A stretch of DNA of 64,000 nt from UBA493 sp035655435 (GTDB lineage: Archaea; Iainarchaeota; Iainarchaeia; Iainarchaeales; Iainarchaeaceae), in NCBI GenBank assembly GCA_035655435.1, contig DASRUN010000023.1:1-64000 (forward strand), read 5' to 3'. This document shows, one piece after another, positions 1 through 8,756 of the stretch. Both the position numbers and the translations under genes were made by a program. Numbering within the stretch: position 1 is the first letter of the stretch; each line of letters opens with the position of its first letter. The notes below the pieces were generated by a model, which saw only the letters and a list, made by a program, of their open reading frames with translations, had not been told where the DNA came from and ran no database searches.

Positions 1-254
1 TTAAGCATTCGTATTTCAGGCAACCCAATTTCGAGGGCTTTTTCCCCTTCTTTTGTAAGTGTGAGTTTTTTAGTTCCGATAGAATTCGTTTGCGCCAGTT
101 TTTTTTGCGCCAGCCAGTTTACTGCTCTTCTAACCGAATCAATGTTTAATTCGGATTTTTTGGTTATTTCTTCCGGGGTTTGAGGTTCGCGAGTGAGCGC
201 TTTGAGGGTTTTTTTCTCTATGTCACTTAAGCTGGATATTGCGTTTGGATCCAT
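1..254 (-). CDS. pheS: Phenylalanyl-tRNA synthetase alpha subunit, N-terminal part (cut by window edge)
   Basis: The minus-strand frame opens at the ATG at 254 and is still open at position 1, so only the first 84 codons are present. They form a winged-helix segment (LSDIEKKTLKAL, then a helix with SVRRAVNWLAQKKLA, then LTLTKEGEKALEIGLPEIR). The GLPEIR signature after a winged helix is characteristic of the N-terminus of archaeal PheRS alpha, which charges tRNA-Phe; this domain contacts tRNA and the catalytic domain lies outside the window. It is divergent from the nob1-like gene, leaving about 65 bases for both promoters. A generic winged-helix regulator is the alternative. Confidence 0.72.
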   Translation of the reverse strand, partial: MDPNAISSLSDIEKKTLKALTREPQTPEEITKKSELNIDSVRRAVNWLAQKKLAQTNSIGTKKLTLTKEGEKALEIGLPEIRML

Positions 255-318
255 TGTAACCAGGATTATTAGTGTATCATTAATATTAAAAGTATTGAAG
301 GGTCAAATTCTAGAGTGA

Positions 319-735
319 TTGTTGTTGAAATTCATCCTTGATGCCTCTGCCCTTTTAAATGACGAAAATTTTTCCTTTGAAGGCAAAAACCCTTATTTTA
401 TGACCTCGCGTGTTTTGGGGGAGTTAAGGGATTTTAGAAGCAAATCGTTGGCTGAAAATGCCTTGAAGCAAGGTTCTTTGAAAATTTTGGATCCGTGCGA
501 AAACTCCATGCAGATTACCTTTGATAAGTGCGATGAATCCGGAACAAATTTGAGCGATGCGGACGCTTCTGTTGTTGCGCTTGCAATTGAGTTCCGCGAG
601 CGAAAGGAAAAATTTGTTGTTATTACGGATGATTATAGTGTGCAGAATATTTTGAAAAAATTGAAGATTGATTTTAGAGGAATTGCTCAAGGGGAAATAA
701 AAAAGCACAGGGTTTTCAAAAAAAAATCATTCTAA
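319..735 (+). CDS. nob1: Nob1-type PIN-domain rRNA endonuclease lacking the zinc ribbon
   Basis: The 138-residue protein begins with FILDASALL and carries LSDADASVVALAIE and ITDDYSVQNIL, the acidic PIN motifs of archaeal Nob1, which cuts pre-16S rRNA at its 3' end. The conserved acids (D in LDAS, D in SDAD, DD in TDDY) form the metal site. Family members normally continue into a four-cysteine zinc ribbon. Here the protein ends in a basic tail (KKHRVFKKKSF) with no cysteine ribbon, and the stop overlaps the end of the convergent gene by 9 bases. The start is TTG at 319; no ATG lies in frame upstream of the PIN motif. The Dim2 partner is encoded at 56130-56666. Confidence 0.8.
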   Translation: MLLKFILDASALLNDENFSFEGKNPYFMTSRVLGELRDFRSKSLAENALKQGSLKILDPCENSMQITFDKCDESGTNLSDADASVVALAIEFRERKEKFVVITDDYSVQNILKKLKIDFRGIAQGEIKKHRVFKKKSF

Positions 736-1506
736 TTCCAAGTCAATTGCTTCTTCCGGGTTCCTTGTTTTTATTTCAGAGTGTTCCACAAGATAATTTT
801 CGATTTTATTTTCAAGTTCTTCTTTTTTTGTGTAAATTATTATAGCCGCTACTGCAAGTATTACTGCAATGAAGAGTCCGAAGTTTGATATTCCTGTTAT
901 GAAATCATTTCCGGAAAATGCTATTGGTTTCAATGTCCTGTACGAAATGTTGAGCGAATTACTTTGTATTCCACTCAGGAGTATGCTCGTTCCGGCTATT
1001 ATCGCTTTGTCCGGGAGGTTTTGTGAATCAATTTGAGAATTTTGGGGAAGAACTATTTCTATTTGCGTGTTGTCAGGAATCACTATTGTTCCAGAATCAT
1101 TGAATGCAAATAGCTCTCTATCACTTATTTCAAAAAAATCAGATCGCTGCTCCTGTGTTTTCAGGGTTGCAAATTTTTCTTTGAGTGTGTATTCAAAAGT
1201 CAGTTGCTGTGCATCGTTATCGAAGGTAATGCTTGATGTTTGAATATCGCTTATGGTTCTTGCAAAGTGCATTTCAAAAAATTCGTAGTCGGCTTGCCAT
1301 GCGCTTATGCTGGAAGAATTTTCTATCGCCTTTTGGCTGAAGTCCTCCTGCTCAAAAATGCTTATGAATCTCAATGAGTATGTTTCTCTCACGGACGCAT
1401 CTCCATCTCCGTCAACATTTACTCTTATTCCAAGGTTGTCAACGGAAATTGCGCTTGCATTTCCAATTAGTAGGATGAGTGCTGCCGCAAAAAATATTTT
1501 TTTCAT
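727..1506 (-). CDS. Secreted, membrane-anchored protein of unknown function
   Basis: The 259-residue protein has a cleavable signal peptide (MKKIFFAAALILLIGNASA), an extracytoplasmic beta-rich region of about 180 residues, one transmembrane helix near residues 208-226 (FGLFIAVILAVAAIIIY) and a short charged cytoplasmic tail. The topology resembles archaeal proteins that display an adhesin-like or sensor-like domain outside the cell. No catalytic motif or named family is recognised. It is convergent with the nob1-like gene (9-base overlap) and divergent from the hydrolase at 1641. Coding potential is clear; function is unknown. Confidence 0.75.
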   Translation of the reverse strand: MKKIFFAAALILLIGNASAISVDNLGIRVNVDGDGDASVRETYSLRFISIFEQEDFSQKAIENSSSISAWQADYEFFEMHFARTISDIQTSSITFDNDAQQLTFEYTLKEKFATLKTQEQRSDFFEISDRELFAFNDSGTIVIPDNTQIEIVLPQNSQIDSQNLPDKAIIAGTSILLSGIQSNSLNISYRTLKPIAFSGNDFITGISNFGLFIAVILAVAAIIIYTKKEELENKIENYLVEHSEIKTRNPEEAIDLELE

Positions 1507-1640
1507 TGCAGAATATCTTTTCTCTTAATTTGTAGTTAAACTTTTTGATTGGCGAATTCTAGCGCTTTTTTGCTTCTTTCCGCGGAAAACTTCACAGCAA
1601 GATTAATATAGTCGAATTTATTTACTCTTACTTGTTCCCC

Positions 1641-2327
1641 ATGCGAGTACAATTTTTGTGGCATTCTTTCTTTAAAATTTCTTTTCATGGTTTGAACATT
1701 CTTCTTGATCCTTTCATGGATATGCCAAAAGGGGAAACCACTTATAATCTTGCGATGAAATGCCCCGTTAATCTTGGCAAAATTAAAAGCATTGATGCGA
1801 TTTTTGTGAGCAACGAGCATTTTGACCACTGTGATAAAAAGGTAATTGAGATGATAGCCAACCGTGACAATTCAGTTGTTGTTGCGCATGAATCAGTTCT
1901 CAACGATCTAAATATTGCAGCGAACCTAAAACATAATGTAAAGGTTGGCGACCGCTTTAATCTCAGGGGCATGGATGTTACTGTTCGCGGAGCGCATTAT
2001 CCGAATTCTTTTTATCCGATGAGCTTCCATCTTGCAAAGGATGGCGAAGCGATTTTTTTTGCGGGCAATTCCGCTTTGATGGATTCTTTTTCGGAAATCA
2101 ATTGCGATGTGGCGCTCCTCCCTATTGGAGGCGCTTCTACAATGGATGTGGTTGATGCTGTGCGCGCGACTAAAACCATGAAGCCGAAATTTGTTGTTCC
2201 GATGCATTACAATTCTTTTGACAACATTCCTGCGGATCCGCAGGAATTTAAAATGAGAATCGACAAGAGCATTTTGAAAACCCAACCTGTAATTCTCAAG
2301 CCGGGCCAGTCATTTAAAACAAAATAA
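1641..2327 (+). CDS. UPF0173-type metal-dependent hydrolase (metallo-beta-lactamase fold)
   Basis: The ATG at 1641 is chosen over an in-frame TTG three codons upstream because family members begin directly with the first strand (MRVQFLWHSFFKI). The 228-residue length fits UPF0173. Metallo-beta-lactamase features are the sheet with ILLDPF, the metal-binding segment SNEHFDHCD (usually a HxHxDH-like motif), then FFAGNSALMD and a late histidine in VVPMHYNSFD. The family hydrolyses an unknown substrate in the cytoplasm. The first histidine of the usual motif appears replaced, so metal site 1 may be atypical. The gene stands alone, followed by the ABC operon promoter. Confidence 0.75.
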   Translation: MRVQFLWHSFFKISFHGLNILLDPFMDMPKGETTYNLAMKCPVNLGKIKSIDAIFVSNEHFDHCDKKVIEMIANRDNSVVVAHESVLNDLNIAANLKHNVKVGDRFNLRGMDVTVRGAHYPNSFYPMSFHLAKDGEAIFFAGNSALMDSFSEINCDVALLPIGGASTMDVVDAVRATKTMKPKFVVPMHYNSFDNIPADPQEFKMRIDKSILKTQPVILKPGQSFKTK

Positions 2328-2377
2328 ATTGACCAATTTCTTTTGCTTTTTTTGATTTTGCAGAGCGCCGTGCAGCC

Positions 2378-2407
2378 TTTTAAATAGTACTGTCCAGATA
2401 TATATCT
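2378..2407 (+). promoter_or_regulatory. TATA box and overlapping palindrome upstream of the ABC/PadR operon
   Basis: A TATA-like TTTTAAATAG lies at 2378-2387, which would start transcription near 2410, about 20 bases before the ATG at 2430. A perfect 12-base palindrome AGATATATATCT sits at 2396-2407, between the TATA box and the predicted start. That is the usual place for an archaeal repressor to block polymerase recruitment. The PadR protein encoded at the operon end is the obvious candidate ligand; this link is inference. Confidence 0.5.
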
Positions 2408-2429
2408 ACAAACATATCGGGTTTTTTTA

Positions 2430-3146
2430 ATGGCATCTATTATTTCTGCTCAAAATGTAACCAAGGTCTATGATATGGGCGAGGAAAAGGTCAGAGCCCT
2501 TGATGGAATAAGCCTTGATGTTGAAAAAGGCGAGTTTGTTTCGATTATAGGGCAGAGTGGTTCGGGGAAAACAACGCTTCTCGACATTATGAGCGTTCTT
2601 CAAAGGCCCACAACGGGAGAGGTTTACATTAACGGGAAGCCTATTTCAAAAATGAAGGATTCTGAACTCGCAAAAATAAGGGGGAAAACAATTGGTTTTG
2701 TTTTCCAAAACTTTAATTTGATTAACAGGATGACAACTCTTGAGAATGTGATGCTTCCATTGTGGTTTCAGGGCGTTCCATATGAGGAGAGGAAAAGGCG
2801 CGCCGAAAAAATTTTGTCGGATGTTGGTTTGGCGGATAGGCTTAATCATAAACCAACCGAACTTTCAGGGGGTCAAAGGCAAAGGGTTGCAATTGCACGC
2901 GCGCTTGCGGTAAACCCTGATATTATTGTTGCTGATGAACCAACAGGAAATCTTGATTCAAAATCAGGTGCGACAATATTATCAATTTTCAACAAACTTC
3001 ATCATGAAGACAAGAAAACTATTCTGGTTGTTACGCACGAAATCGAGGTTGCAAAGATGGGGGAAAGAATTATTCATGTTAAGGACGGGAAGATACTTAA
3101 ATCTGAAACTAATAATAAAAAATCCATTGGAGGAGACTACAAATGA
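2430..3146 (+). CDS. ABC exporter ATP-binding protein, MacB/LolD type
   Basis: The 238-residue ATPase has Walker A GQSGSGKTT (residues 41-49), Q-loop VFQNFNLI, signature LSGGQRQRVAIARA, Walker B IIVADEPTGNLDS and H-loop VVTHE. The TGNLDS form of Walker B marks the LolD/MacB subfamily. These ATPases power FtsX-like permeases that move lipids, peptides or envelope proteins across or out of the membrane without a canonical translocation pore. It overlaps the next gene by 4 bases and pairs with the permease at 4369. Confidence 0.93.
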   Translation: MASIISAQNVTKVYDMGEEKVRALDGISLDVEKGEFVSIIGQSGSGKTTLLDIMSVLQRPTTGEVYINGKPISKMKDSELAKIRGKTIGFVFQNFNLINRMTTLENVMLPLWFQGVPYEERKRRAEKILSDVGLADRLNHKPTELSGGQRQRVAIARALAVNPDIIVADEPTGNLDSKSGATILSIFNKLHHEDKKTILVVTHEIEVAKMGERIIHVKDGKILKSETNNKKSIGGDYK

Positions 3147-4372
3147 ACAAAAACATTCTTTTGGCCGTGTTGATGGTGCTTTTTGCATCAACTGTTTTTG
3201 CCGTAAATCTGGACATTGATTCCGTGAGCTATGAGCCCGCTCCCGCAATTCCTGGAGATTATATTACTTTGTGGGTTCACCTCAAGAATAATTCAAGAAA
3301 TGTGAGCGAAAATACTGTGTTCAATCTTGATCTTTCTCAGGATTCTTCAGATGCAAATTTCCCATTCTATCTTGAACCTGGCGATGAATCGCTAAGAGAA
3401 TTGGGAAACATCCTTCCGTTCCAAACAGCTCTTGTAAAATACAGGATTTTGGTTGACCCGGCCGCGCTTGATGGTTCTTATGAAGTCAAGCTTGAGGCTG
3501 GAGAAGATGGCAGAATAGATTTCTCAAATGAATTTACAATTGAGGTTTCAAGTAGGAAACCGGAAATAGTAATATTGTCTTCTTCGCCAATTTCGGCTCC
3601 AATAGGTAAAACAAATAACCTTCAACTTGTAATAAAAAATGTGGGTTCAGGAAAAGCAGTTAACCTGGAAATTGGTATCAGTGAAGAAAGAACCGTAACA
3701 TCAACGGGAGTGGTTGTTGAAAGGAATATTATTCCTTTGGGAACCGCATTCTCAAATGTTCCGGAGCTCAGTGCTGGGGAAACCGCTACATTGCAGTTGC
3801 CGTTTGTAATAAACCCTGATTCCGAGTCAAAGGCATATTTTATTCCGATAGAAATAAAGTTCCAGGATGAAAACAAAAATGAATTTTCGCAGGATGAATT
3901 TGTTGGATTAAAAGTTTCAGATGAACCAGAACTTGGAGTGGTTATTTCTGATACAATTCCGCTTCCTTTTCCAGGAGGATCGACAGAGATAACGATTGAC
4001 CTCTACAATAACGGTGTGGGAAGAGCAAAGTTCCTTGTTGCAAAAATAGATTCGGATTTCTTCGAAATGCGGCAAAATGAGTACTTTATTGGATCACTGG
4101 AATCGGATGATTTTGATTCTCTAACTCTTGAAGGAAAAATAAAATCCGATGCACAGCCCGGGGATCATATGCTCAAGTTGAGTTTGGTTTACAAGAATGA
4201 TTTCGGAGATGAAAAGGTTTTCGAGAAGGATCTTCCCGTGAAGATTTATTCTGCGGAAGAAATAAGCGCTCAAGGCGAGCAGGGGAATCCGCTTTTCCTT
4301 GTGATAATCATCCTTGTTATTGCGGGTGTCGGATTCTTCCTCTATAAAAGGATGAAACGTGACAAGAAATGA
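3143..4372 (+). CDS. Secreted CARDB/COG1361-like protein anchored by a C-terminal helix
   Basis: The 409-residue protein has a signal peptide (first 20 residues, ending FAVNL), three or four tandem Ig-like beta domains with the spacing of CARDB/COG1361 S-layer-related modules (for example VIKNVGSGKAVNLEIGI and DLYNNGVGRAKFLVAKI), and a C-terminal helix (FLVIIILVIAGVGFFLY) followed by KRMKRDKK. It is translationally coupled on both sides by 4-base overlaps with the ATPase and permease. It therefore probably acts as the outward-facing partner of this exporter, taking the place a periplasmic adaptor has in MacAB. The partner role is inferred from context. Confidence 0.85.
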   Translation: MNKNILLAVLMVLFASTVFAVNLDIDSVSYEPAPAIPGDYITLWVHLKNNSRNVSENTVFNLDLSQDSSDANFPFYLEPGDESLRELGNILPFQTALVKYRILVDPAALDGSYEVKLEAGEDGRIDFSNEFTIEVSSRKPEIVILSSSPISAPIGKTNNLQLVIKNVGSGKAVNLEIGISEERTVTSTGVVVERNIIPLGTAFSNVPELSAGETATLQLPFVINPDSESKAYFIPIEIKFQDENKNEFSQDEFVGLKVSDEPELGVVISDTIPLPFPGGSTEITIDLYNNGVGRAKFLVAKIDSDFFEMRQNEYFIGSLESDDFDSLTLEGKIKSDAQPGDHMLKLSLVYKNDFGDEKVFEKDLPVKIYSAEEISAQGEQGNPLFLVIIILVIAGVGFFLYKRMKRDKK

Positions 4373-5595
4373 AGTTGGATTTTGAAATAATCAGCTTTGC
4401 CTTCAACAATTTGAGCCATCAAGGGCTCAGGAGTTATTTGACTCTCATTGGAGTTGTCATTGGAATAGCAGCTGTTGTAACTTTGGTTGCATTGGGTGAT
4501 GGATTAAATAATTCAGTGAATGAGCAGTTCGAACAGCTAGGTTCGAATACTCTTTTCGTTACTCCTGGAAGCGCAAGTTTCAGCAGTCGTCCAACTGTTG
4601 GCGCTAAAATTGATACGTTGAAAGAGTCCGATATTACAAAAATAAAAAACCTAGGTGAAGTAACCGGCGCCCTTGGGCCATTAACAAGTCAAACTCAAAT
4701 AAAGTTTGGAAGAGAGGAAACAAACGTCACTGTACTTGGTTCTGATCCACAGGAGGTTGCGGATATTGGGGATACGGGTTTCATTACAATTGCGGAGGGC
4801 CGCGATCTTCAATCCAGCGATACTTTTTCGATAGTTATTGGAAATAGTTTGGCAAAAGACTCTTTTGATGAGGAAATAAAACTCAGGAGCAGGGTTGAAA
4901 TTGCAGGAAAATCTTTCAAAGTTGTGGGAATAACTTCGGAAGAAAGTCAGTCTTTTGGCGGCGGTCCAAACACTAATACTTCTGTTTTCATTACAAAAGA
5001 TGCATTCGAGCAATTATTTGGTGAGTCAGATCCGGTTTTTCTTTTGGTGAAAACAAGAACAACCGATGATGTTCCCGAAGCAAAAATTAAGGTTGAAAGA
5101 ATATTTGAAAAATCCTATGGAAAAAACCAAAAAGTTTTCCAGGTTATGACAAGCCAAGAAATACTTGAAAGCATTGGCCAGGTTCTTGGGGTTATTCAGA
5201 TTTTCTTAGTTGGAATTGCGGGCATCTCTCTTTTAGTTGGGGGAATTGGAATAATGAACACGATGATTATGTCCGTGATGGAGCGAACTCAGGAAATAGG
5301 TGTGATGAAAGCGATTGGTGCAACAAACAGTGTTGTATTGGCAATTTTTATTACTGAATCCGCATTCATCGGGCTTATTGGGGGCATTATTGGAATAATT
5401 ATTGGATATGTTTTTGCTTTCGGGGTTGGTTTTATTGCGGAGTATGCAGGTTTGGCTCTGAATGTCAGCCTGAGCCCGCTTTTGATAATAGGCGCGCTGT
5501 TGTTTTCAATAATTGTTGGAATGGTTTCAGGAGCGTATCCAGCGAGAAGAGCCTCGATGTTGGATCCTGTCGAAGCATTAAGGGGGATTGAGTAA
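4369..5595 (+). CDS. ABC exporter permease, MacB/FtsX family
   Basis: The 408-residue permease has the MacB plan: an N-terminal helix (residues ~20-45, LIGVVIGIAAVVTLVALG), a large extracytoplasmic domain (~45-265), then three C-terminal helices. The FtsX core is visible in SLLVGGIGIMNTMIMSVMERTQEIGVMKAIGAT and the terminal GAYPARRASMLDPVEALR. The extracytoplasmic MacB core domain would contact substrate or the CARDB-like partner. The start overlaps the upstream stop by 4 bases and the PadR gene starts at the next base after its stop. Confidence 0.93.
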   Translation: MKLDFEIISFAFNNLSHQGLRSYLTLIGVVIGIAAVVTLVALGDGLNNSVNEQFEQLGSNTLFVTPGSASFSSRPTVGAKIDTLKESDITKIKNLGEVTGALGPLTSQTQIKFGREETNVTVLGSDPQEVADIGDTGFITIAEGRDLQSSDTFSIVIGNSLAKDSFDEEIKLRSRVEIAGKSFKVVGITSEESQSFGGGPNTNTSVFITKDAFEQLFGESDPVFLLVKTRTTDDVPEAKIKVERIFEKSYGKNQKVFQVMTSQEILESIGQVLGVIQIFLVGIAGISLLVGGIGIMNTMIMSVMERTQEIGVMKAIGATNSVVLAIFITESAFIGLIGGIIGIIIGYVFAFGVGFIAEYAGLALNVSLSPLLIIGALLFSIIVGMVSGAYPARRASMLDPVEALRGIE

Positions 5596-6147
5596 ATGAT
5601 TCATCCTGCGCATATTTTCAAGGGGAAATTAAAATTTTTCATTCTCAAAGCTTTGAGCGAACAGTCATTACATGGTTATGCGCTCATGAAAAAAATCAGT
5701 TCCTATAGTTTTGATTTATGGAAACCCACTTCCGGTTCTTTGTATCCCGCACTCGAAGAACTTTTGCAAAGCGGTTTCATTAAAATTAAAAGTGAAATGA
5801 AAAAAGGCAGAAAAGCAAAAGTGTACTCGCTCACAAAATCCGGAGAAAACGAATTCCAAAATCTTGAGGTACAGGTAAATAATATTGAGCAGAAGTTCAT
5901 GGATTTCCACCAATCTGATGGTTCGAGTAAGTATGGTTTTGAGGATTTTATTTACATGTTCAATTTTTTTGATCGAACTCTGAAGGGCGGCATGCTCGAG
6001 TTCCGTGATACAATGTTTGGTTTCATGCAGCTTTCAAGGAAGGGAGAATTAACAAAAGCCCAGGAAGAGGAATTCAAGAAATCATTTGTTGAATTTATGA
6101 AAAAAATAGAAAGCATTAATGCAAATGCAAAAAACAAGAAAAAATAA
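5596..6147 (+). CDS. PadR-family transcriptional regulator
   Basis: The 183-residue protein has the PadR winged helix near residues 10-95: FFILKALSEQSLHGYALMKKIS, the strongly conserved PTSGSLYPALEELLQSGFI and the wing KKGRKAKVYSLTKSGE. A helical C-terminal dimerisation region follows. PadR proteins are ligand-responsive repressors that often control the ABC exporters next to them. It is the last gene of the exporter operon, starting immediately after the permease stop, so autoregulation through the palindrome at 2396-2407 is plausible. Confidence 0.9.
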   Translation: MIHPAHIFKGKLKFFILKALSEQSLHGYALMKKISSYSFDLWKPTSGSLYPALEELLQSGFIKIKSEMKKGRKAKVYSLTKSGENEFQNLEVQVNNIEQKFMDFHQSDGSSKYGFEDFIYMFNFFDRTLKGGMLEFRDTMFGFMQLSRKGELTKAQEEEFKKSFVEFMKKIESINANAKNKKK

Positions 6148-6239
6148 ATTGCGAATTATTCTATCCGTACTTAATGTGTATAAAATGAAAAGCTAAGTAA
6201 AAACATCTTATTATATTTCTGTTTTTTTAATAGTTTCTT

Positions 6240-6896
6240 ATGAAATTTTTTGGGGTTTTATTGGTTATTTTTTTACTCGCGGGCTGTGTTCAAAATAATG
6301 CCGCAGTTACTCCGGAAATTAACCCGAATTTGGAAACGCCCCGTGAAAATATTGATTCAATTACTCCGAATGAAATAATTGTGAAAGCTGATTCCTTTGT
6401 TATTTCGCAAGTTGGAGAATCTTATTTTAAAGAAAATTTTGTGTTAGCTGTCACTAAAACTGACGAGCAAACATCGTTCAAAAATAATTCTCCAGATGCA
6501 ACTTATCTCGTTTTTTATGAATATTTACCTTTAAGTGTTTTGACTCAAAGCAAATTTTTAGTTTCAGTTAATTTAGGAAAAAATCTTGACTCGCCAGTTT
6601 TTTCAAACACAATATTGGATTGTGTAAACGAACCTACTTTATGTGAATTTACCGTCACTAAAGAACAGGCATTGAAAACCGCTAAAGAAAATGGAGTTTC
6701 AGGTGATGCTAATCAGATATTTTTGCAGCGATTTTATACTTTTGACGATCCTGCTTTTTTTGAGGGGTGGGGCTGGGTAGTTTTCGAATCAATAGATGAT
6801 CAGTCAATTGGGGATTGTATGAGAAGTAAAATGATTGTTATAAACAGTCGTATAGGGAACGCAAGCAATGTCGCAGAAAAAACTGCATGTCCTTAA
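6240..6896 (+). CDS. Lipoprotein of unknown function
   Basis: The 218-residue protein has a signal peptide ending in the lipobox LLAGC (cysteine ~16), predicting lipid attachment and surface exposure. The mature part has four further cysteines (LDCVNEPTLCEF and GDCMRSK...TACP), which could form disulfides outside the cell. The segment EQALKTAKENGV followed by GWGWVVFES resembles PepSY-like secreted modules, but not well enough to name a family. It stands alone between the PadR operon and convergent genes. Confidence 0.7.
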   Translation: MKFFGVLLVIFLLAGCVQNNAAVTPEINPNLETPRENIDSITPNEIIVKADSFVISQVGESYFKENFVLAVTKTDEQTSFKNNSPDATYLVFYEYLPLSVLTQSKFLVSVNLGKNLDSPVFSNTILDCVNEPTLCEFTVTKEQALKTAKENGVSGDANQIFLQRFYTFDDPAFFEGWGWVVFESIDDQSIGDCMRSKMIVINSRIGNASNVAEKTACP

Positions 6897-6965
6897 ATTT
6901 TTTTATGTTGAATAAAAATATCATTAAACCCGCTAATTGTTTATGATACAAAGTTTTCTCAAAAT

Positions 6966-7688
6966 TTATCTCGGAAAAACTTCATCCATCATTGAATCTG
7001 CTCTTTCAAGATCATCCGGAGTTGCTATATCTATACAGCTTCCTTCGCAGTAATTTATTTGCACGTCTTTTCCTTTTTTGATGTAATCTTTTATCGAATC
7101 AACAAGTTCGTATTCGTTTCGTATTGATAGTTGTGTGTTTTTTATTGATTCGAAAAAATCTTTTCTGAATCTGTAGACCCCGGAATTGATAAGATTGCTT
7201 GGTTCTTCTCCCGGGCTTGGTTTTTCTATTATGTCAGTTACTTTCATTCCCTCTGTTTTCAGGACTCCGTATCTCCACGGATCATTTACTTTGCGTGCTA
7301 AAATAATTCCGTCTACTTTTTCAAATTCGTCTGTTTCCATTAATTTTTGATAATTTTTAGTTCCGGTAAGTACATCTCCGTTTGTTATGAGAAACTTTTC
7401 CCCCACATAGTTTTCCACCAGGCTTACAGCATGCGCTGTTCCTTTCGGTTCTTTTTGTACAAAGTAGTTCAGCTTTACTCCGTTGAATTCTGGTCCAAAG
7501 TGATCCTCTATAACATCTTTCATGTATCCCACAACAAGGTGGATTTCTTCCGCGCCGCCTTTCACTAATCTTTCAAGCACGTGTTCTAGTATTGGTTTTC
7601 CCTTTATTCCCGCCATGCATTTTGGAATATGATCTGTTACGGGTTTGAGCCTTACTCCTTTTCCTGCCGCTATGACAACTGCTTTCAT
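6966..7688 (-). CDS. Sugar-phosphate nucleotidyltransferase
   Basis: The 240-residue enzyme starts with the nucleotide-binding signature AVVIAAGKGVRLKPVTDHIPKC, followed by GKPILEHVLERL, then ITNGDVLTG with the metal-binding aspartate and later EKPSPGEEPSNLINSGVYRF. This is the RmlA/GalU superfamily that makes NDP-sugars from NTP and sugar-1-phosphate. Only the catalytic domain is present, with no left-handed beta-helix acyltransferase domain. It probably supplies activated sugar for glycans such as those on the S-layer. The substrate cannot be read from the sequence. It lies 36 bases downstream of the RNase Z gene on the same strand. Confidence 0.88.
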   Translation of the reverse strand: MKAVVIAAGKGVRLKPVTDHIPKCMAGIKGKPILEHVLERLVKGGAEEIHLVVGYMKDVIEDHFGPEFNGVKLNYFVQKEPKGTAHAVSLVENYVGEKFLITNGDVLTGTKNYQKLMETDEFEKVDGIILARKVNDPWRYGVLKTEGMKVTDIIEKPSPGEEPSNLINSGVYRFRKDFFESIKNTQLSIRNEYELVDSIKDYIKKGKDVQINYCEGSCIDIATPDDLERADSMMDEVFPR

Positions 7689-7724
7689 GTGTTATGAATT
7701 GGTTTTTCCTGAATAAAATGGTTT

Positions 7725-8639
7725 CTACAGTTCCAATTCCATCAGATCATTTGCAACAATTACGTTTGCAAATTCCTGGCGCGCCTCGTTTTCAAAAAGT
7801 TCATCTTCTTTGTGCCTTGCGCTTAAGTGGAACAAAATCAATTGCTTTGCGTTTGTTTCTTTTGCAATGCGGCCAGCATCTCCCGCAGTTGAGTGCATTG
7901 TTTCATTTGCTCTTTCTTTTAATTTTTCAAGAAATGACGCTTCGTGGATTAGAATATCCGATTCTTCTATTTGTTTGTAATAATTTTTCGAAGGAAGCGT
8001 GTCAAATATTATTGAAATTTTTTTTCCTTTGCGCGCTTTTGTTTTATCAAGAACTTCTTCCGGTTTGATTGTTTTTCCGTTTACTTTCACACTTTTTCCT
8101 TTTTGGAGTTCGCTGAACAGCGGTCCGATCGGAATACCCAATTTTATCGCTTTTGCTTTATCAAATTCTCCCGGCTTATCATGTTCCTTGAAAACATAAC
8201 CATAGCATTCTATTTCGTGTTTGAGCGGAACCGCCTCTATTGTGAAGAGTTCGTTTTCAAAAATTTTTCCTTTTGAAACTTCCACACATTTTATTTCAAA
8301 GAGCGGTTCTAGCATTGCGAGTTTTAGGGTTTCATCCACTTTTCTTTTGATTCCTTTTGGCCCGTAAATTGTCATGGGCCAATCTCTCCCATGTATGTTC
8401 ATTGTTGCAAGCAATCCTCCTAAACCCAAAAAGTGGTCCGCGTGGAAGTGTGAAATGAAAATATTGTTTATTTTCAAATAGCTTACTTTGCTTTTCATCA
8501 TCTGTCTCTGTGTTCCTTCGGGTGCATCAAACAACAGCCATTCTCCGCCGAATCTTATTACTATGCTGCTTAGATTGCGGTTTTTTGTCGGCGTGCTTGC
8601 GCTTGTTCCAAGGAAAATGATTTTGGCTTTGTCGCTCAT
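7725..8639 (-). CDS. rnz: Ribonuclease Z (tRNA 3' processing endonuclease)
   Basis: The 304-residue protein begins IIFLGTSASTPTKNRN, the RNase Z N-terminal strand, and carries HFHADH at residues 64-69. Further motifs are PLKHEIECYGYVF, the long SDILIHEASF motif and a late HLSARH. This short-form enzyme cuts the 3' trailer of pre-tRNAs. In this window it would act on tRNA-Cys, whose gene encodes no CCA. Length is typical for the short form. Confidence 0.94.
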   Translation of the reverse strand: MSDKAKIIFLGTSASTPTKNRNLSSIVIRFGGEWLLFDAPEGTQRQMMKSKVSYLKINNIFISHFHADHFLGLGGLLATMNIHGRDWPMTIYGPKGIKRKVDETLKLAMLEPLFEIKCVEVSKGKIFENELFTIEAVPLKHEIECYGYVFKEHDKPGEFDKAKAIKLGIPIGPLFSELQKGKSVKVNGKTIKPEEVLDKTKARKGKKISIIFDTLPSKNYYKQIEESDILIHEASFLEKLKERANETMHSTAGDAGRIAKETNAKQLILFHLSARHKEDELFENEARQEFANVIVANDLMELEL

Positions 8640-8756
8640 GCTTTATTTTTGGAGCAAATTAATTAAAAAAGAGAATAATTAGGTTTTTTCTGGTTTTTCG
8701 TTTTTTTGCTGAACAAAAACGCACTTATTTAATTTATTCTATTATAATTATAGTAT

